Assembly (NCBI GenBank): GCA_003157575.1 | Contig: PMKA01000370.1 | Coordinates: 12,571-27,476 of the forward strand | Source: Opitutia bacterium | Lineage (GTDB): Bacteria > Verrucomicrobiota > Verrucomicrobiia > Opitutales > Opitutaceae | Reading direction: 5' to 3' | DNA: 14,906 nt | Shown here: piece after piece, positions 7,079-14,882 of the stretch | How the letters are laid out: every line of letters begins with the position of its first letter | How positions within the stretch are numbered: position 1 is the stretch's first letter | Program-made: the position numbers and the translations under genes | The notes under the pieces: generated by a model | Database searches by the model: none | Told to the model about the DNA's origin: nothing | The model's input: only the letters and a program-made list of their open reading frames with translations

Positions 7079-7127
7079 GGGAGTGGATCAGTTTTGAGGT
7101 TTATAGGACGGTGGGCGGCATTTCCGG

Positions 7128-7568
7128 CTAGTTTGTCGTGGTGGCGCCTGAGGTCGTGGATATGGAAATCAGGGAGGTGAGCGGATAGGACGTTCCGTTG
7201 ACCTGGAGGGTCGGAGTAGTGCCCGAGACGTCGATGGCGGTCACCTGGCCTGAGATCGTGGAATTGTTGCCGCTGTTCATCGTGACGTATTTGCCAAGAT
7301 AGTTGCTGGCGCCGAGGTTCTGCGCGCTCGCGGACATGGCTGACACGGTGCTCGACAGCGTGTTCACCTGCTGGAGAGAGGTAAATTGCGCCAGCTGGGC
7401 GAGGTACGCTGAGTCGTCCATCGGCTGCAGCGGGTCCTGGTTTTGCATCTGGGTGGACAGCAGCTTCAGAAAGTCCTGGGTGGTCAGCGTGCTCTTTGAC
7501 GTTGTCGTCGTCCCCGTTGAGGTGGTGGAAGCGGTCGAAGTGCTGTTGATTGCGCTGACTGAAGACAT
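7128..7568 (-). CDS. flgD: Flagellar hook assembly scaffold protein FlgD (short)
   Basis: FlgD caps the growing hook and guides FlgE assembly. The 146-residue product has a Ser/Thr-rich N-terminus (1-29) and the conserved FlgD block (about 31-75): DFLKLLSTQMQNQDPLQPMD, then YLAQLAQFTSLQQVNTLSST. The remaining part (about 90-137, YLGKYVTMNSG, TISGQVTAIDV, YPLTSLISI) is shorter than in enterobacteria (about 230 residues), so at least one of the usual C-terminal beta domains is absent or reduced. Short FlgD proteins of about this length are known in Bacillus. It lies 12 bases after fliK and 49 bases before flgE. The sequence just before the ATG is pyrimidine-rich (CCCTCCTCCC), the opposite of a ribosome-binding site. 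Confidence 0.94.
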   Translation of the reverse strand: MSSVSAINSTSTASTTSTGTTTTSKSTLTTQDFLKLLSTQMQNQDPLQPMDDSAYLAQLAQFTSLQQVNTLSSTVSAMSASAQNLGASNYLGKYVTMNSGNNSTISGQVTAIDVSGTTPTLQVNGTSYPLTSLISISTTSGATTTN

Positions 7569-7580
7569 GGGAGGAGGGTT

Positions 7581-9188
7581 TTAGGCGAACACATTGAGGC
7601 GGAGCGAGGTTGGGAGGCGCGGCTGGCCGGACGGAAGCGAGGCTGCGGAGGCTGCCTGCGACTGCTGCCTCCGGGGAGAGGCCGGCGAGGATTCTGCGGG
7701 AGAGGACTCGGGAGTCTTGCGGGAATCTGCATACCCGCCTGTCGAAGTTCCTGTGGATTGCGTCGAACCGGAGGCCGTCGCGAAGACCGGATCGGCGATG
7801 CGAACAGGATGATCGGAAGAAATTGCCGCAACGGTCGGAGCCTGCACACGCCATTCGCTTGAGAGCGCCTGGCGAAGTTCGCTCGAATCCGTACGGAATG
7901 TCGTGTGAACAATGTCGTTTCGCAGCTCAACGCGCACCGAAAGGCGGGCGTCGTCGCTGAACGAGAGATTCAGTTCCACGCTTGAATGAGCGGCATCGCG
8001 CATGTGCTCCACTGCATCGAGCGTGGCCTCGACTGCGGCCGCGGAATGGGAGACGGGCGTGGAAGCGTGTTCAGTCGCGATGTTAGCCACAGGGGCGGAT
8101 GTCAGCGTGCCTCCGGACGTCAACGATGGCGGAACGCTCGCAGGTACGTCGGCCCCAGATGTCCGGTCAGAACCTGCAGAGGTCGATGTTGCCGCTAGTT
8201 TACGCATGTCGGTGCTTGATTTAGCACTGGCGATGCCAACAAGGCCTGATGTTGTTTCAACTTGTTGCGAATCAGACGTTAAGCTAGTAAAAGAGGCTGC
8301 GCCCTTTGTCGCCTTTGCGACGCGGGGCGTTTGAACTCCAGTCGGTGGGGTCCACGAAGGGGCAATTTTTTCCTCCTGGTTTGAAGGCGATTCTGCCGTT
8401 GCGGAAAGAAGACTGGCCGCAGGCGCTGAAGTGAGATTGCCGCTGCTGGCGGAGATGAGACGGGTGGAGACGGCGCTGTCATCGGGATGCTGCGGCACGG
8501 CCGTGGCATCCTGAGCAGCAGGATCGGCCATGGATGCGGTGTGGGCCGACTTTGTTACTGGCGGCGGGGTTTGGCCGGGGCAGGGGAATCCGTCGATTGC
8601 GGTTCCCGGACTACCGGCATCGCCGACGGCTTCCGGGGCGGAAGAGGCGTCATCCGGGCCATCGCTGTCTTGACCAACCGGAGTGCCGTCCGACACGTCC
8701 CGGGCGGAGCCGGTATCCGATGAAGGCTGTGAAAAACGGGGGTTGGAGCCTGATGTTTCAGCAGGGGAAAGGACCTCGTCGGATTCGGAGGCGGAAAGCG
8801 CATCGGACGACGCCGACAATGACGGCGCCGCTGCGGCGGAACACGAAATCTGGGCGGCGACCGCATCGCCCTTGATGCCGCTCCCGTTCGCATCGGTCTT
8901 TTGCGTCTTCAGCCGGGATCGCCTGTCGGATCCCTCCTGCCGGGCTCCCGCGCGGTCCGAGACTTGCGCAGCCGGAGACTGGCTGTCGGCGGAGGAGCGG
9001 AGAAATCCGGCCGTGGTGGAACGCTGGGAAGACCGGGAATCGGCGGACTGCGCGGCGTTTGCCAGGAGGTTGGCGAAGGCTGTTGCGTCGCCGGCATCGA
9101 CGGCGCTGGACGCCGACGCGCAGGCGGGAGCGTAGCGGGTGGCGCCAGGAGCGGCGGAGGTGGGGGCGGATGGAAGAGGAAGATTCAC
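7581..9188 (-). CDS. fliK: Flagellar hook-length control protein FliK
   Basis: FliK measures hook length and triggers the FlhB specificity switch. The 535-residue product has a long, low-complexity Ser/Ala/Thr/Pro-rich N-terminal ruler region (about 1-385), expected for the family. A recognisable C-terminal hook-length domain lies at about 402-446 (SVELNLSFSDDARLSVRVEL, HTTFRTDSSELRQALSSEW), then a further Ser/Pro/Gln-rich tail of about 89 residues. The start is GTG at 9188, four codons after an in-frame TGA, so it is the first possible start; an ATG at 9201 is in another frame. Position between motE-like and flgD genes supports the call. A patch at about 8190-8310 is visibly lower in GC. N-terminal sequence is not conserved in this family, so the call rests on the C-terminal domain and context. 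Confidence 0.88.
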   Translation of the reverse strand: MNLPLPSAPTSAAPGATRYAPACASASSAVDAGDATAFANLLANAAQSADSRSSQRSTTAGFLRSSADSQSPAAQVSDRAGARQEGSDRRSRLKTQKTDANGSGIKGDAVAAQISCSAAAAPSLSASSDALSASESDEVLSPAETSGSNPRFSQPSSDTGSARDVSDGTPVGQDSDGPDDASSAPEAVGDAGSPGTAIDGFPCPGQTPPPVTKSAHTASMADPAAQDATAVPQHPDDSAVSTRLISASSGNLTSAPAASLLSATAESPSNQEEKIAPSWTPPTGVQTPRVAKATKGAASFTSLTSDSQQVETTSGLVGIASAKSSTDMRKLAATSTSAGSDRTSGADVPASVPPSLTSGGTLTSAPVANIATEHASTPVSHSAAAVEATLDAVEHMRDAAHSSVELNLSFSDDARLSVRVELRNDIVHTTFRTDSSELRQALSSEWRVQAPTVAAISSDHPVRIADPVFATASGSTQSTGTSTGGYADSRKTPESSPAESSPASPRRQQSQAASAASLPSGQPRLPTSLRLNVFA

Positions 9189-9284
9189 GATCTGTCGTCA
9201 TCCGTGGGCAAACGTGTCCGCGCCGTCCGTGGCGGGAGGAAACGAGCGGGAGGGAGGCGGGTCGCCGCCCTCTGAAAGGGAACG
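9189..9284. other. Short gap between motE-like gene and fliK
   Basis: This 96-base gap holds no gene. On the minus strand a small hairpin, GGCGG-CGAC-CCGCC, occurs shortly after the stop of the motE-like gene. It has no T-run, so no terminator is claimed, and no promoter match was recognised. Confidence 0.4.
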
Positions 9285-9896
9285 TTACGAAGCGGCGGAG
9301 CGGGCCGTCCGGATGAGGCGGAGTTTCTCCGAAAGCGCGGCGGCGCGCCTGGCGAGGGATGGGTCGGCGGACGACGCCCGGCTCATTTCCTCGAAGATCG
9401 GGGCGACAGATTCCGATTTCATCAGCGAGAGGATCTTCACGACGGTTGCGTCGTCCATCTCGCGAAAAATCGCCACGGCTGCGCGGGGAGTGAGGCTTGT
9501 GTAGGTCTGTGCGAGGGTCCGGAGGTTTTTCGACTCGTCGGCCTGGATCTCAACGACTTTTGTGGCGACCTCCTGGCGCAGGCTCTCGATCTGGGCGCGG
9601 ACTTTTTCGAGCTCCTGGCGTTCTGCCGCAAGGCGCGTTTCGCGCTGGATGAGGTCGTCGGCCTTCTGGCTGACGCGGGCGCGTTCCTCCTTGAGTTCGG
9701 AGGCCACGTTTTCCATCTCGATCGTCCAAAATCCCCAGGGCGCGGCGGGTTTGCGCGCCTCGACCTGCGACGCGTGTTTGGCGAGAAGTGTTGCACAGAC
9801 GACATCGGCGGCGCGCCAGAACCAGCCGAGGCCGGCGCCCAGGCCGGAGAGCAGGCCGAGCAGGACGAGAAAGGCGGGATGACGCAGCAGTTTCAT
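9285..9896 (-). CDS. motE: MotE/YlxF-like membrane coiled-coil protein
   Basis: MotE-type proteins are single-span inner-membrane proteins. In alphaproteobacteria MotE acts as a chaperone for the periplasmic motility protein MotC, and the Bacillus equivalent YlxF lies at the same operon position. The product is 203 residues. It has one N-terminal membrane helix (about 8-28, AFLVLLGLLSGLGAGLGWFW), a long charged coiled coil (about 62-122, rich in Glu, Arg and Gln) and a C-terminal domain resembling the MgtE N-terminal fold (about 125-190). That domain contains LAQTYTSLTPRAAVAIFREM and VVKILSLMKSESVAPIFEEM, matching the family pattern of paired short helices. The start overlaps the fliJ stop by four bases (ATGA). 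The symbol is by family resemblance; function in this organism is not shown by the sequence. Confidence 0.8.
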   Translation of the reverse strand: MKLLRHPAFLVLLGLLSGLGAGLGWFWRAADVVCATLLAKHASQVEARKPAAPWGFWTIEMENVASELKEERARVSQKADDLIQRETRLAAERQELEKVRAQIESLRQEVATKVVEIQADESKNLRTLAQTYTSLTPRAAVAIFREMDDATVVKILSLMKSESVAPIFEEMSRASSADPSLARRAAALSEKLRLIRTARSAAS

Positions 9897-10345
9897 GAGA
9901 GATAGCGGCGACCGGCGGCGGCGACGCCGGAGCGTTCGTCAAGGGATGTCTGTTCCTCATGGTCGCAGGCGAGCCGGTGGGCCGCCCGTGCACGGGTTTC
10001 CAGATTGCTGAGGACCTTCAGCTCCCGGGCTGCCTCATAATACTCGGCCAGGCGCTTGTCCCGGGCGGCGTGCGCCTCGTCCGCCGCGCGTCTGGCGGCG
10101 GATTCCTCATCCGTCGCGGAGTGGAGGGCGCAAAGGAAGGTGACATGCTCGGCGGCCCGCAGGGTGAATGCGCGGCCGGACCGCACGAGATCCTCCAGCA
10201 GTTCGCGGCGGGCGCTTGCGTCGGCGAGCGTGATCTCGGCCTGCTCACAGATGCGGATGGCGGCGGCGAGGTTTTCCCTGGCGCGCAGCTCGCGCATTTC
10301 CCGGATGGTCGCAACAGACTGGAGGGAGAAGTGGAAGCGTTTCAT
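9893..10345 (-). CDS. fliJ: Flagellar export ATPase stalk protein FliJ
   Basis: FliJ is a coiled-coil protein that sits in the FliI ATPase ring like the gamma stalk of F-ATPase and links it to FlhA. The product is 150 residues, the normal length. It begins MKRFHFSLQSVATIREMREL, the family's basic N-terminus followed by an F-x-L-Q segment, and continues as nearly uninterrupted charged helix with heptad-like spacing and almost no proline. It overlaps both fliI (upstream) and the motE-like gene (downstream) by four bases, so the three are probably translationally coupled. Primary sequence in this family is weakly conserved, so position directly after fliI is important evidence. Confidence 0.92.
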   Translation of the reverse strand: MKRFHFSLQSVATIREMRELRARENLAAAIRICEQAEITLADASARRELLEDLVRSGRAFTLRAAEHVTFLCALHSATDEESAARRAADEAHAARDKRLAEYYEAARELKVLSNLETRARAAHRLACDHEEQTSLDERSGVAAAGRRYLS

Positions 10346-11661
10346 GACAGGATGCGTTTGAGGGCTGCAAAACTGTCGGCCCGCGGCGTCCGCTCATTCG
10401 TGCCCTGCCGCAGGAACGCCCGCAGCGGTTCGTGCAGGGCGATCGCCTGGTCGAGCACGGGGCTCGAATTCTTCTGGTAGGCCCCGACGGTGATGAGGTC
10501 CTCGTTCTTGCGGTAGATCGCGAGGTGCTCGCGGGCGCGGCTGACCAGCGCCACCTCGTCGGAAGTGCAGATGTCGCGGTTGAGACGGCTGACGCTCTCG
10601 AGAACGTCGATGGCCGGGTAGTGGTTGAAATTGGCGAGTGTGCGGGAGAGCACGATATGTCCATCGAGGATGCCGCGCACGGCGTCGGTCACCGGTTCAT
10701 TGAGGTCATCGCCCTCGACGAGCACCGTATACAGGGCGGTGATTGCGCCGTTTTCGGCTGTGCCGGCGCGCTCAAGAAGCCGGGGCAGAAGGCCGAAGAC
10801 GGAGGGCGTGTAACCGCGGGTGGCGGGCGGTTCTCCGACTGCGAGGCCGATCTCCCGCTGGGCCATGGCGAAACGGGTGACGGAGTCAAAGAGCAGAAGG
10901 ACGTTCTTGCCGTCGGCGCGGAACGCCTCGGCGATCGCCGTTGCGGTGAATGCGGCGCGCAGGCGCAGCGGCGCCGGGCGGTCGGAGGTGGCGATCACAA
11001 CGACGGCGCGGGCGAGACCCTCGGGCCCGAGGTCCTTTTCAATGAATTCCCGGACTTCGCGGCCGCGTTCGCCGACGAGCGCCACGACGACCACGTCGGC
11101 TTCCGCACCGCGGGCGATCATGCCCAGAAGGGTGGATTTGCCGACGCCGGAACCGGCGAACAACCCCAGGCGCTGGCCCCGGCCGAGGGGAGCGAATGTG
11201 TCGATCGCCCGCACGCCCGTGACGAAGACGTCCTTGATTCGCTGGCGGCGCAGCGGGTGGGGCGGGATGGCGGACTGCGGGTCGCCCGCCTTCAGCTGGA
11301 GCATGCCGAGCCCGTCCATCGGGCGGCCGAGCGCATCGAGCACGCGGCCCAGGAGAGCGGGGCCCGGGGCCGGCATGGGCGGCCGGTCGCATGCCGTGAC
11401 TTCGCAGCCGGCGTGAAGGCCGGTTGTGTCGCCCAAGGGCATCAGCAGCACCTTGTGCTCCCGAAAGCCGACGACTTCGGCGAGCACGGAAAGGTCCCCC
11501 CGGCCGGAACGCAGCAGACAGAGTTCGCCGAGGCCAACGTTCGGGCCTTCCGACTCGATGATGAGTCCGGTGACGCCGGTGACCGAGCCGAGCCTCTGGG
11601 CGGGAGGCATGGCGCGCACCTGGCTGCGGATGGCTTCGACGAATGGAGCGATGGCGGACAT
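10342..11661 (-). CDS. fliI: Flagellum-specific export ATPase FliI
   Basis: FliI hydrolyses ATP at the cytoplasmic face of the export gate, releasing chaperones and unfolding cargo. The 439-residue product has the usual length and is related to the F1-ATPase beta subunit. The Walker A motif AGSGVGKST is at 169-177, with Lys175. The catalytic glutamate lies in GERGRE (Glu198). Walker B VLLLFDS is at 254-260, with Asp259. The type III ATPase segment GYTPSVFGLLPRLLERAG is at 283-300. The C-terminal part includes NHYPAIDVLESVSRLN, also typical. All catalytic residues are present. The start overlaps the fliH stop by one base (TGATG), and the stop overlaps fliJ by four bases. Confidence 0.98.
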   Translation of the reverse strand: MSAIAPFVEAIRSQVRAMPPAQRLGSVTGVTGLIIESEGPNVGLGELCLLRSGRGDLSVLAEVVGFREHKVLLMPLGDTTGLHAGCEVTACDRPPMPAPGPALLGRVLDALGRPMDGLGMLQLKAGDPQSAIPPHPLRRQRIKDVFVTGVRAIDTFAPLGRGQRLGLFAGSGVGKSTLLGMIARGAEADVVVVALVGERGREVREFIEKDLGPEGLARAVVVIATSDRPAPLRLRAAFTATAIAEAFRADGKNVLLLFDSVTRFAMAQREIGLAVGEPPATRGYTPSVFGLLPRLLERAGTAENGAITALYTVLVEGDDLNEPVTDAVRGILDGHIVLSRTLANFNHYPAIDVLESVSRLNRDICTSDEVALVSRAREHLAIYRKNEDLITVGAYQKNSSPVLDQAIALHEPLRAFLRQGTNERTPRADSFAALKRILS

Positions 11662-12242
11662 CAGGAACCGGTCAGGCCGAGGGAGAGGGTTTCGAGTTTT
11701 GTGACGCGCCTGGCGTCGGTGAGGCCGAAGCGGCTGCGCACCTGGCAGTCGCCGGCGGAGAGGGAGGAATCGATCTGCACCTTCAGGCCCGGGTAACGCT
11801 GGAGCCAGGCGGGATTGAGCTCCCCGAGAAGACGGGCGTCGTGCGGGCTGAGGATCAGTTCGAGGTTTTCGCGCTCCGGGAGAAGCTGGTCGAGCGCCTC
11901 GCAGCAGATGCGTTCGATGATTTCGGGCGTCGGCTCGAAACCCGCCATGAGACGGCGCGCGAGGTCAAGCGCAAGGGCGGGCAGCTCGGCGCGGATCTGC
12001 CCGAGCAGGGCCGGCTCGATGTCGGCGAGCTTGCCGAAGATCCCGTTTTGCAGCTGCTGGACGTCGGCGCGGATGTCGACCAGCTGCCGGTCGGCGAACT
12101 GCCGCGCGGCATCCTGTCCCTGGCGGAAGGCCTCCTTCCGGATGGCTTCGACATCGGAGTCCGTGTAGACGCGCGCCGAGCGCCCCGGGATGAGGGCGCC
12201 GGCGAGCGGCCGGTCGAACTGCACGAGTTTTGTAAGGGGCAT
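11661..12242 (-). CDS. fliH: Flagellar export ATPase regulator FliH
   Basis: FliH binds FliI as a peripheral stator, restrains its ATPase activity and anchors it to the C ring through FliN. The product is 193 residues. The N-terminus (MPLTKLVQFDRPL) is followed by a charged, Gln/Arg-rich helix (about 28-75, DVEAIRKEAFRQGQDAARQF) and a C-terminal domain (about 75-190) with LALDLARRLMAG, ENLELILSPHDARLLGEL and KVQIDSSLSAGDCQVRSRFG, matching the FliH C-terminal pattern. The ATG at 12242 lies 2 bases after the fliG stop. The frame stays open far upstream through fliG (to 13133), but that extension is Arg/Pro-rich shadow sequence and not part of the protein. Position between fliG and fliI is canonical. 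Confidence 0.93.
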   Translation of the reverse strand: MPLTKLVQFDRPLAGALIPGRSARVYTDSDVEAIRKEAFRQGQDAARQFADRQLVDIRADVQQLQNGIFGKLADIEPALLGQIRAELPALALDLARRLMAGFEPTPEIIERICCEALDQLLPERENLELILSPHDARLLGELNPAWLQRYPGLKVQIDSSLSAGDCQVRSRFGLTDARRVTKLETLSLGLTGS

Positions 12243-12244
12243 GA

Positions 12245-13258
12245 TCAGGCGACGACCGTTTGCTCGGCATCGAGGGAGACCTGTCCCTCCTCCTCGAGGC
12301 GGTGCACGATGTGGATGATGGCGTCCTGCGCGGTCTCGACGTCCTTGAGGCGGACGGGCCCGAGCATGGAGATTTCGTCGCGCAGGCTTTCGGCCGCGCG
12401 CTTGGAGATGGAGGCGAAGAGCTTTTCGCGCAGGCCTTCGCTGGCGGACTTCATCGCCACAGCCAGATTGTTGGAATCGACTTCGCGAAGCACGCGCTGG
12501 AGATCGGAGGACTGCAGGCGGTTGAGGTCTTCGAAGCTGAACATCTTCTTGCGCACGAGGCCTCCGAGGGCGGCGTTGCGCTCCTCGAGGCGGACGAGAA
12601 GCCCCTTGCTCATCTCCTTGTCGAGGTTGTTGAGCAGGTCGGCGACGGCGCGGATTCCGCCGCTGTGGTGGAAGGTCGGTCGGGCCTTCGTGTCGAAGTG
12701 CTTGCCGAGGCTGCGGACAATCTTCCCGACAAGTTCGAGGGAAGTGCTTTCGATTGTTCCGAGACGCTCGATGACCTCCTCGCGCATGTCGGGGCTCAGC
12801 AGGGTGAAGATCTGCGATGACTTGGCAGGTTCGAGATAGGAAAGTACGAACGATATCGTCTGGGGCTGTTCGTTCTTGACGAGATTGAAGATCTGGCGGC
12901 CTTCCATCTCGCTGATGTCCTTGATGACGTCGATCGAGGAGCCGACAGGGCCGACGCGGCCCATGATTGACGACGCCTTGAAGTCGCCCTTGGCGATTCC
13001 GAGGGCGCGTTGGGCGTAGGGCAGGCCGCCCAATGCGGAGGTGAGGCTGGCGCCAATGACCGAGGAGAATTCCTCCAGCGCCTGGTGCTGAACCTCCACG
13101 GGCACCATCGAGAACTGGGACATGTCGCGGCACAGCATCTCGACCTCGTTGTCATCGAACTGCTTCAGGATCTCGGCGGCGGCTTCCGGTCCGATCGTGA
13201 TCAACAGGACGGCCAGCTTCTGCTGGCGGGACAACTTGGTGTAATCGAGCTCGGCCAT
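12245..13258 (-). CDS. fliG: Flagellar motor switch protein FliG
   Basis: FliG links the MS ring to the C ring and carries the surface on which the stator acts. The product is 337 residues. The N-terminal domain (about 7-100) binds FliF. The middle domain has NEQPQTISFVLSYL (129-142), corresponding to the EHPQT motif that binds FliM. The MFSF motif (239-242) precedes the C-terminal torque domain. Aligned by eye with E. coli FliG, the five charged torque residues are kept: K264, R281, D288, D289 and R297 correspond to K270, R287, D294, E295 (conservative change) and R303. The ending GPVRLKDVETAQDAIIHIV is typical. The start lies 25 bases after fliF. Both switch and torque roles should be intact. 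Confidence 0.98.
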   Translation of the reverse strand: MAELDYTKLSRQQKLAVLLITIGPEAAAEILKQFDDNEVEMLCRDMSQFSMVPVEVQHQALEEFSSVIGASLTSALGGLPYAQRALGIAKGDFKASSIMGRVGPVGSSIDVIKDISEMEGRQIFNLVKNEQPQTISFVLSYLEPAKSSQIFTLLSPDMREEVIERLGTIESTSLELVGKIVRSLGKHFDTKARPTFHHSGGIRAVADLLNNLDKEMSKGLLVRLEERNAALGGLVRKKMFSFEDLNRLQSSDLQRVLREVDSNNLAVAMKSASEGLREKLFASISKRAAESLRDEISMLGPVRLKDVETAQDAIIHIVHRLEEEGQVSLDAEQTVVA

Positions 13259-13283
13259 GGTTTTTGGAGAAGCAGACGGGATT

Positions 13284-14846
13284 TCAGTTCTTCTTCACAG
13301 CGGCCCAGTCGCGAAGAGCGACCCCGATGTTGGCGGGTTTCTGGCGGATGAGTTCGTTGAGCAACTCGGGTGTGATCGTCCCTTGAACGGGCATCCCACG
13401 CTGGCCGTTTGAGGGTTGCTCGGTGAGCATCTCCACCGGGACGGCCTCGGGCTTCTGGCGTCCGACCATCTTCCAGAACAGGGCGAGCACGACGAGGCCG
13501 ATGACGACGGCGACGTAGTGGCTTGCAGTGTCAATCCAGGTCGCCACGCGCGTCTCCTTTTGAATCTGGGCCACCTGTGCCGAAACCGACGGAATCTGGA
13601 AGGACATCTCCTGAAGGCTGACGATGTTGTCAAGGGACTGTCCGGTGGCGGCGTGCACGCCCAGCGCGTTGATGACGAGTTGTCGCAGCGAGTTGAGCTC
13701 CTCGGCGGTCCGCTTGACCGCCTGGCCGTCGGCGCCGGAGGTGCGTTGTGCGACGAACACGGCCGCGGTGAGGTTTTTGACCGAACCCGGAGTGCGCACC
13801 GTATTTGTTGTCGTGCGGTTGATCTCGTAGGTGGTCGTCCGGTTTTTCCGGCTCTGTTCGTTTGTCGAGGTCGGCTTGGCCCCTTCGTTCGCAGCGTTTT
13901 TGTCCGGGACGTTCGCGCTGACGCCCACGACGCCTCCGGACTTGGATTCGGTCGTGTTGGTCGTGTCCTCGGTGATGGTCTGGGTGCGAACGACCTGGCC
14001 CTCGGGATCGTATTTCTCCTCGGTGAGCGTAGTGGAGTCCGTCTCGATCTCGGCGGAGACCCTTACGACGGCGTTGCCCGGGCCGATGACCTGGGCGAGC
14101 ATCGTCTCGACCTTCTTGGAGAAATAGTCCTCGATCTGCTGGCGGTAACGCATCTGGCTCGCTGCGTTGCCGAGGGCCGGATCCTGTTTGAGGTCTTCGG
14201 ACAACACGTGCCCCTGGTTGTCGACGACGGCCACCTGGTCGGGCTGGAGGCCCTGGACGGAATTCGCCACGAGATTGCGGATTGCGTTCACGGCCTCGGT
14301 TTCGAGCCGGTTGCCGACGAGCTCGACGAAGACGGAGGCGGTCGGCTTGATGCCCTGATCGACGAGGAGCAGGCGGTTTTCCGGCTGCACGATCATCACG
14401 CGCGCGGAGCGAACCCCGTGCAATTCGGAGATCGTGCGGCTGAGTTCGCCCTGCAGGGCGCGCATGTAATTGGTGCGCTGGACGAAGTCGCTCAGGCCGA
14501 ACTGGCCCTTGTCGAAGATCTCGAAGCCGACGCCATCGCCGCTTGGCAGGCCCTTGGCGGCGAGTTCCATCCGCAGGTGGTAAACCTGATCCGAGGGCAC
14601 ATATACCGCGCCGCCGCCGGCGGCCACCTGATGGGGGATGTTCTGCGTTTCGAGCTGGCTTATGATGGCTGCTGCGTCCTTCTCCCCAAGACGGCCGTAG
14701 AGGAGCTGGTAGTCGGGACGGCGGGACCAAAAGACGAGTGCGACGAAGCCGACGACGACCACACCGGCAGCCAGTGCGAGCGAGACGCGCTGGTTAAGGC
14801 CGAGTTGTTTCCAGAGGGAAAGCAACGATTGGGCGAAGGCTTTCAT
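13284..14846 (-). CDS. fliF: Flagellar MS-ring protein FliF
   Basis: FliF forms the MS ring in the inner membrane, the base on which the rod, switch and export gate assemble. The product is 520 residues, in the normal range. The first membrane helix is at about 21-40 (VSLALAAGVVVVGFVALVFW) and the second at about 444-460 (YVAVVIGLVVLALFW). Between them lie the ring-building domains: YQLLYGRLGEKDAAAII, GFEIFDKGQFGLSDFVQRTN, RARVMIVQPENRLL-like region, and MLAQVIGPGNAVVRVSAEI. A Thr/Asn-rich loop near 275-350 is expected to be disordered. The C-terminal cytoplasmic end (about 493-514, ELLNELIRQKP then NIGVALRDW) is the FliG-binding segment. The start is 36 bases after the fliE stop, without a Shine-Dalgarno sequence. 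Confidence 0.98.
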   Translation of the reverse strand: MKAFAQSLLSLWKQLGLNQRVSLALAAGVVVVGFVALVFWSRRPDYQLLYGRLGEKDAAAIISQLETQNIPHQVAAGGGAVYVPSDQVYHLRMELAAKGLPSGDGVGFEIFDKGQFGLSDFVQRTNYMRALQGELSRTISELHGVRSARVMIVQPENRLLLVDQGIKPTASVFVELVGNRLETEAVNAIRNLVANSVQGLQPDQVAVVDNQGHVLSEDLKQDPALGNAASQMRYRQQIEDYFSKKVETMLAQVIGPGNAVVRVSAEIETDSTTLTEEKYDPEGQVVRTQTITEDTTNTTESKSGGVVGVSANVPDKNAANEGAKPTSTNEQSRKNRTTTYEINRTTTNTVRTPGSVKNLTAAVFVAQRTSGADGQAVKRTAEELNSLRQLVINALGVHAATGQSLDNIVSLQEMSFQIPSVSAQVAQIQKETRVATWIDTASHYVAVVIGLVVLALFWKMVGRQKPEAVPVEMLTEQPSNGQRGMPVQGTITPELLNELIRQKPANIGVALRDWAAVKKN

Positions 14847-14882
14847 ATTAAATCAGGCGAGATGGGCGGTTGGAAGAATGCG

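Noticed and set aside
6772..7854. 360-residue minus-strand frame crossing flgE, flgD and fliK
   Set aside because: It lies out of frame with three well-supported genes and its translation shows no family resemblance. It is a shadow frame.
9199..9201. ATG near the fliK start
   Set aside because: It is in a different frame from FliK, and an in-frame TGA for FliK lies just upstream of the GTG at 9188, so the GTG is the first usable start.
10432..11796. 454-residue open frame on the plus strand, opposite fliI
   Set aside because: It mirrors fliI, whose catalytic motifs are all present on the minus strand. The plus-strand translation is Asp/Glu/Gly/Arg-rich with no recognisable domain, as expected from GC-rich third-position bias. 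Similar long plus-strand frames opposite flhB (566-1762), fliM (4403-5422) and fliP (2959-3744) were rejected for the same reason.
11661..13133. Apparent 490-residue protein combining an N-terminal extension with FliH
   Set aside because: The upstream part overlaps all conserved parts of fliG in another frame and is Arg/Pro/His-rich. FliH similarity begins exactly at the ATG at 12242, just after the fliG stop, so this is not a fusion.
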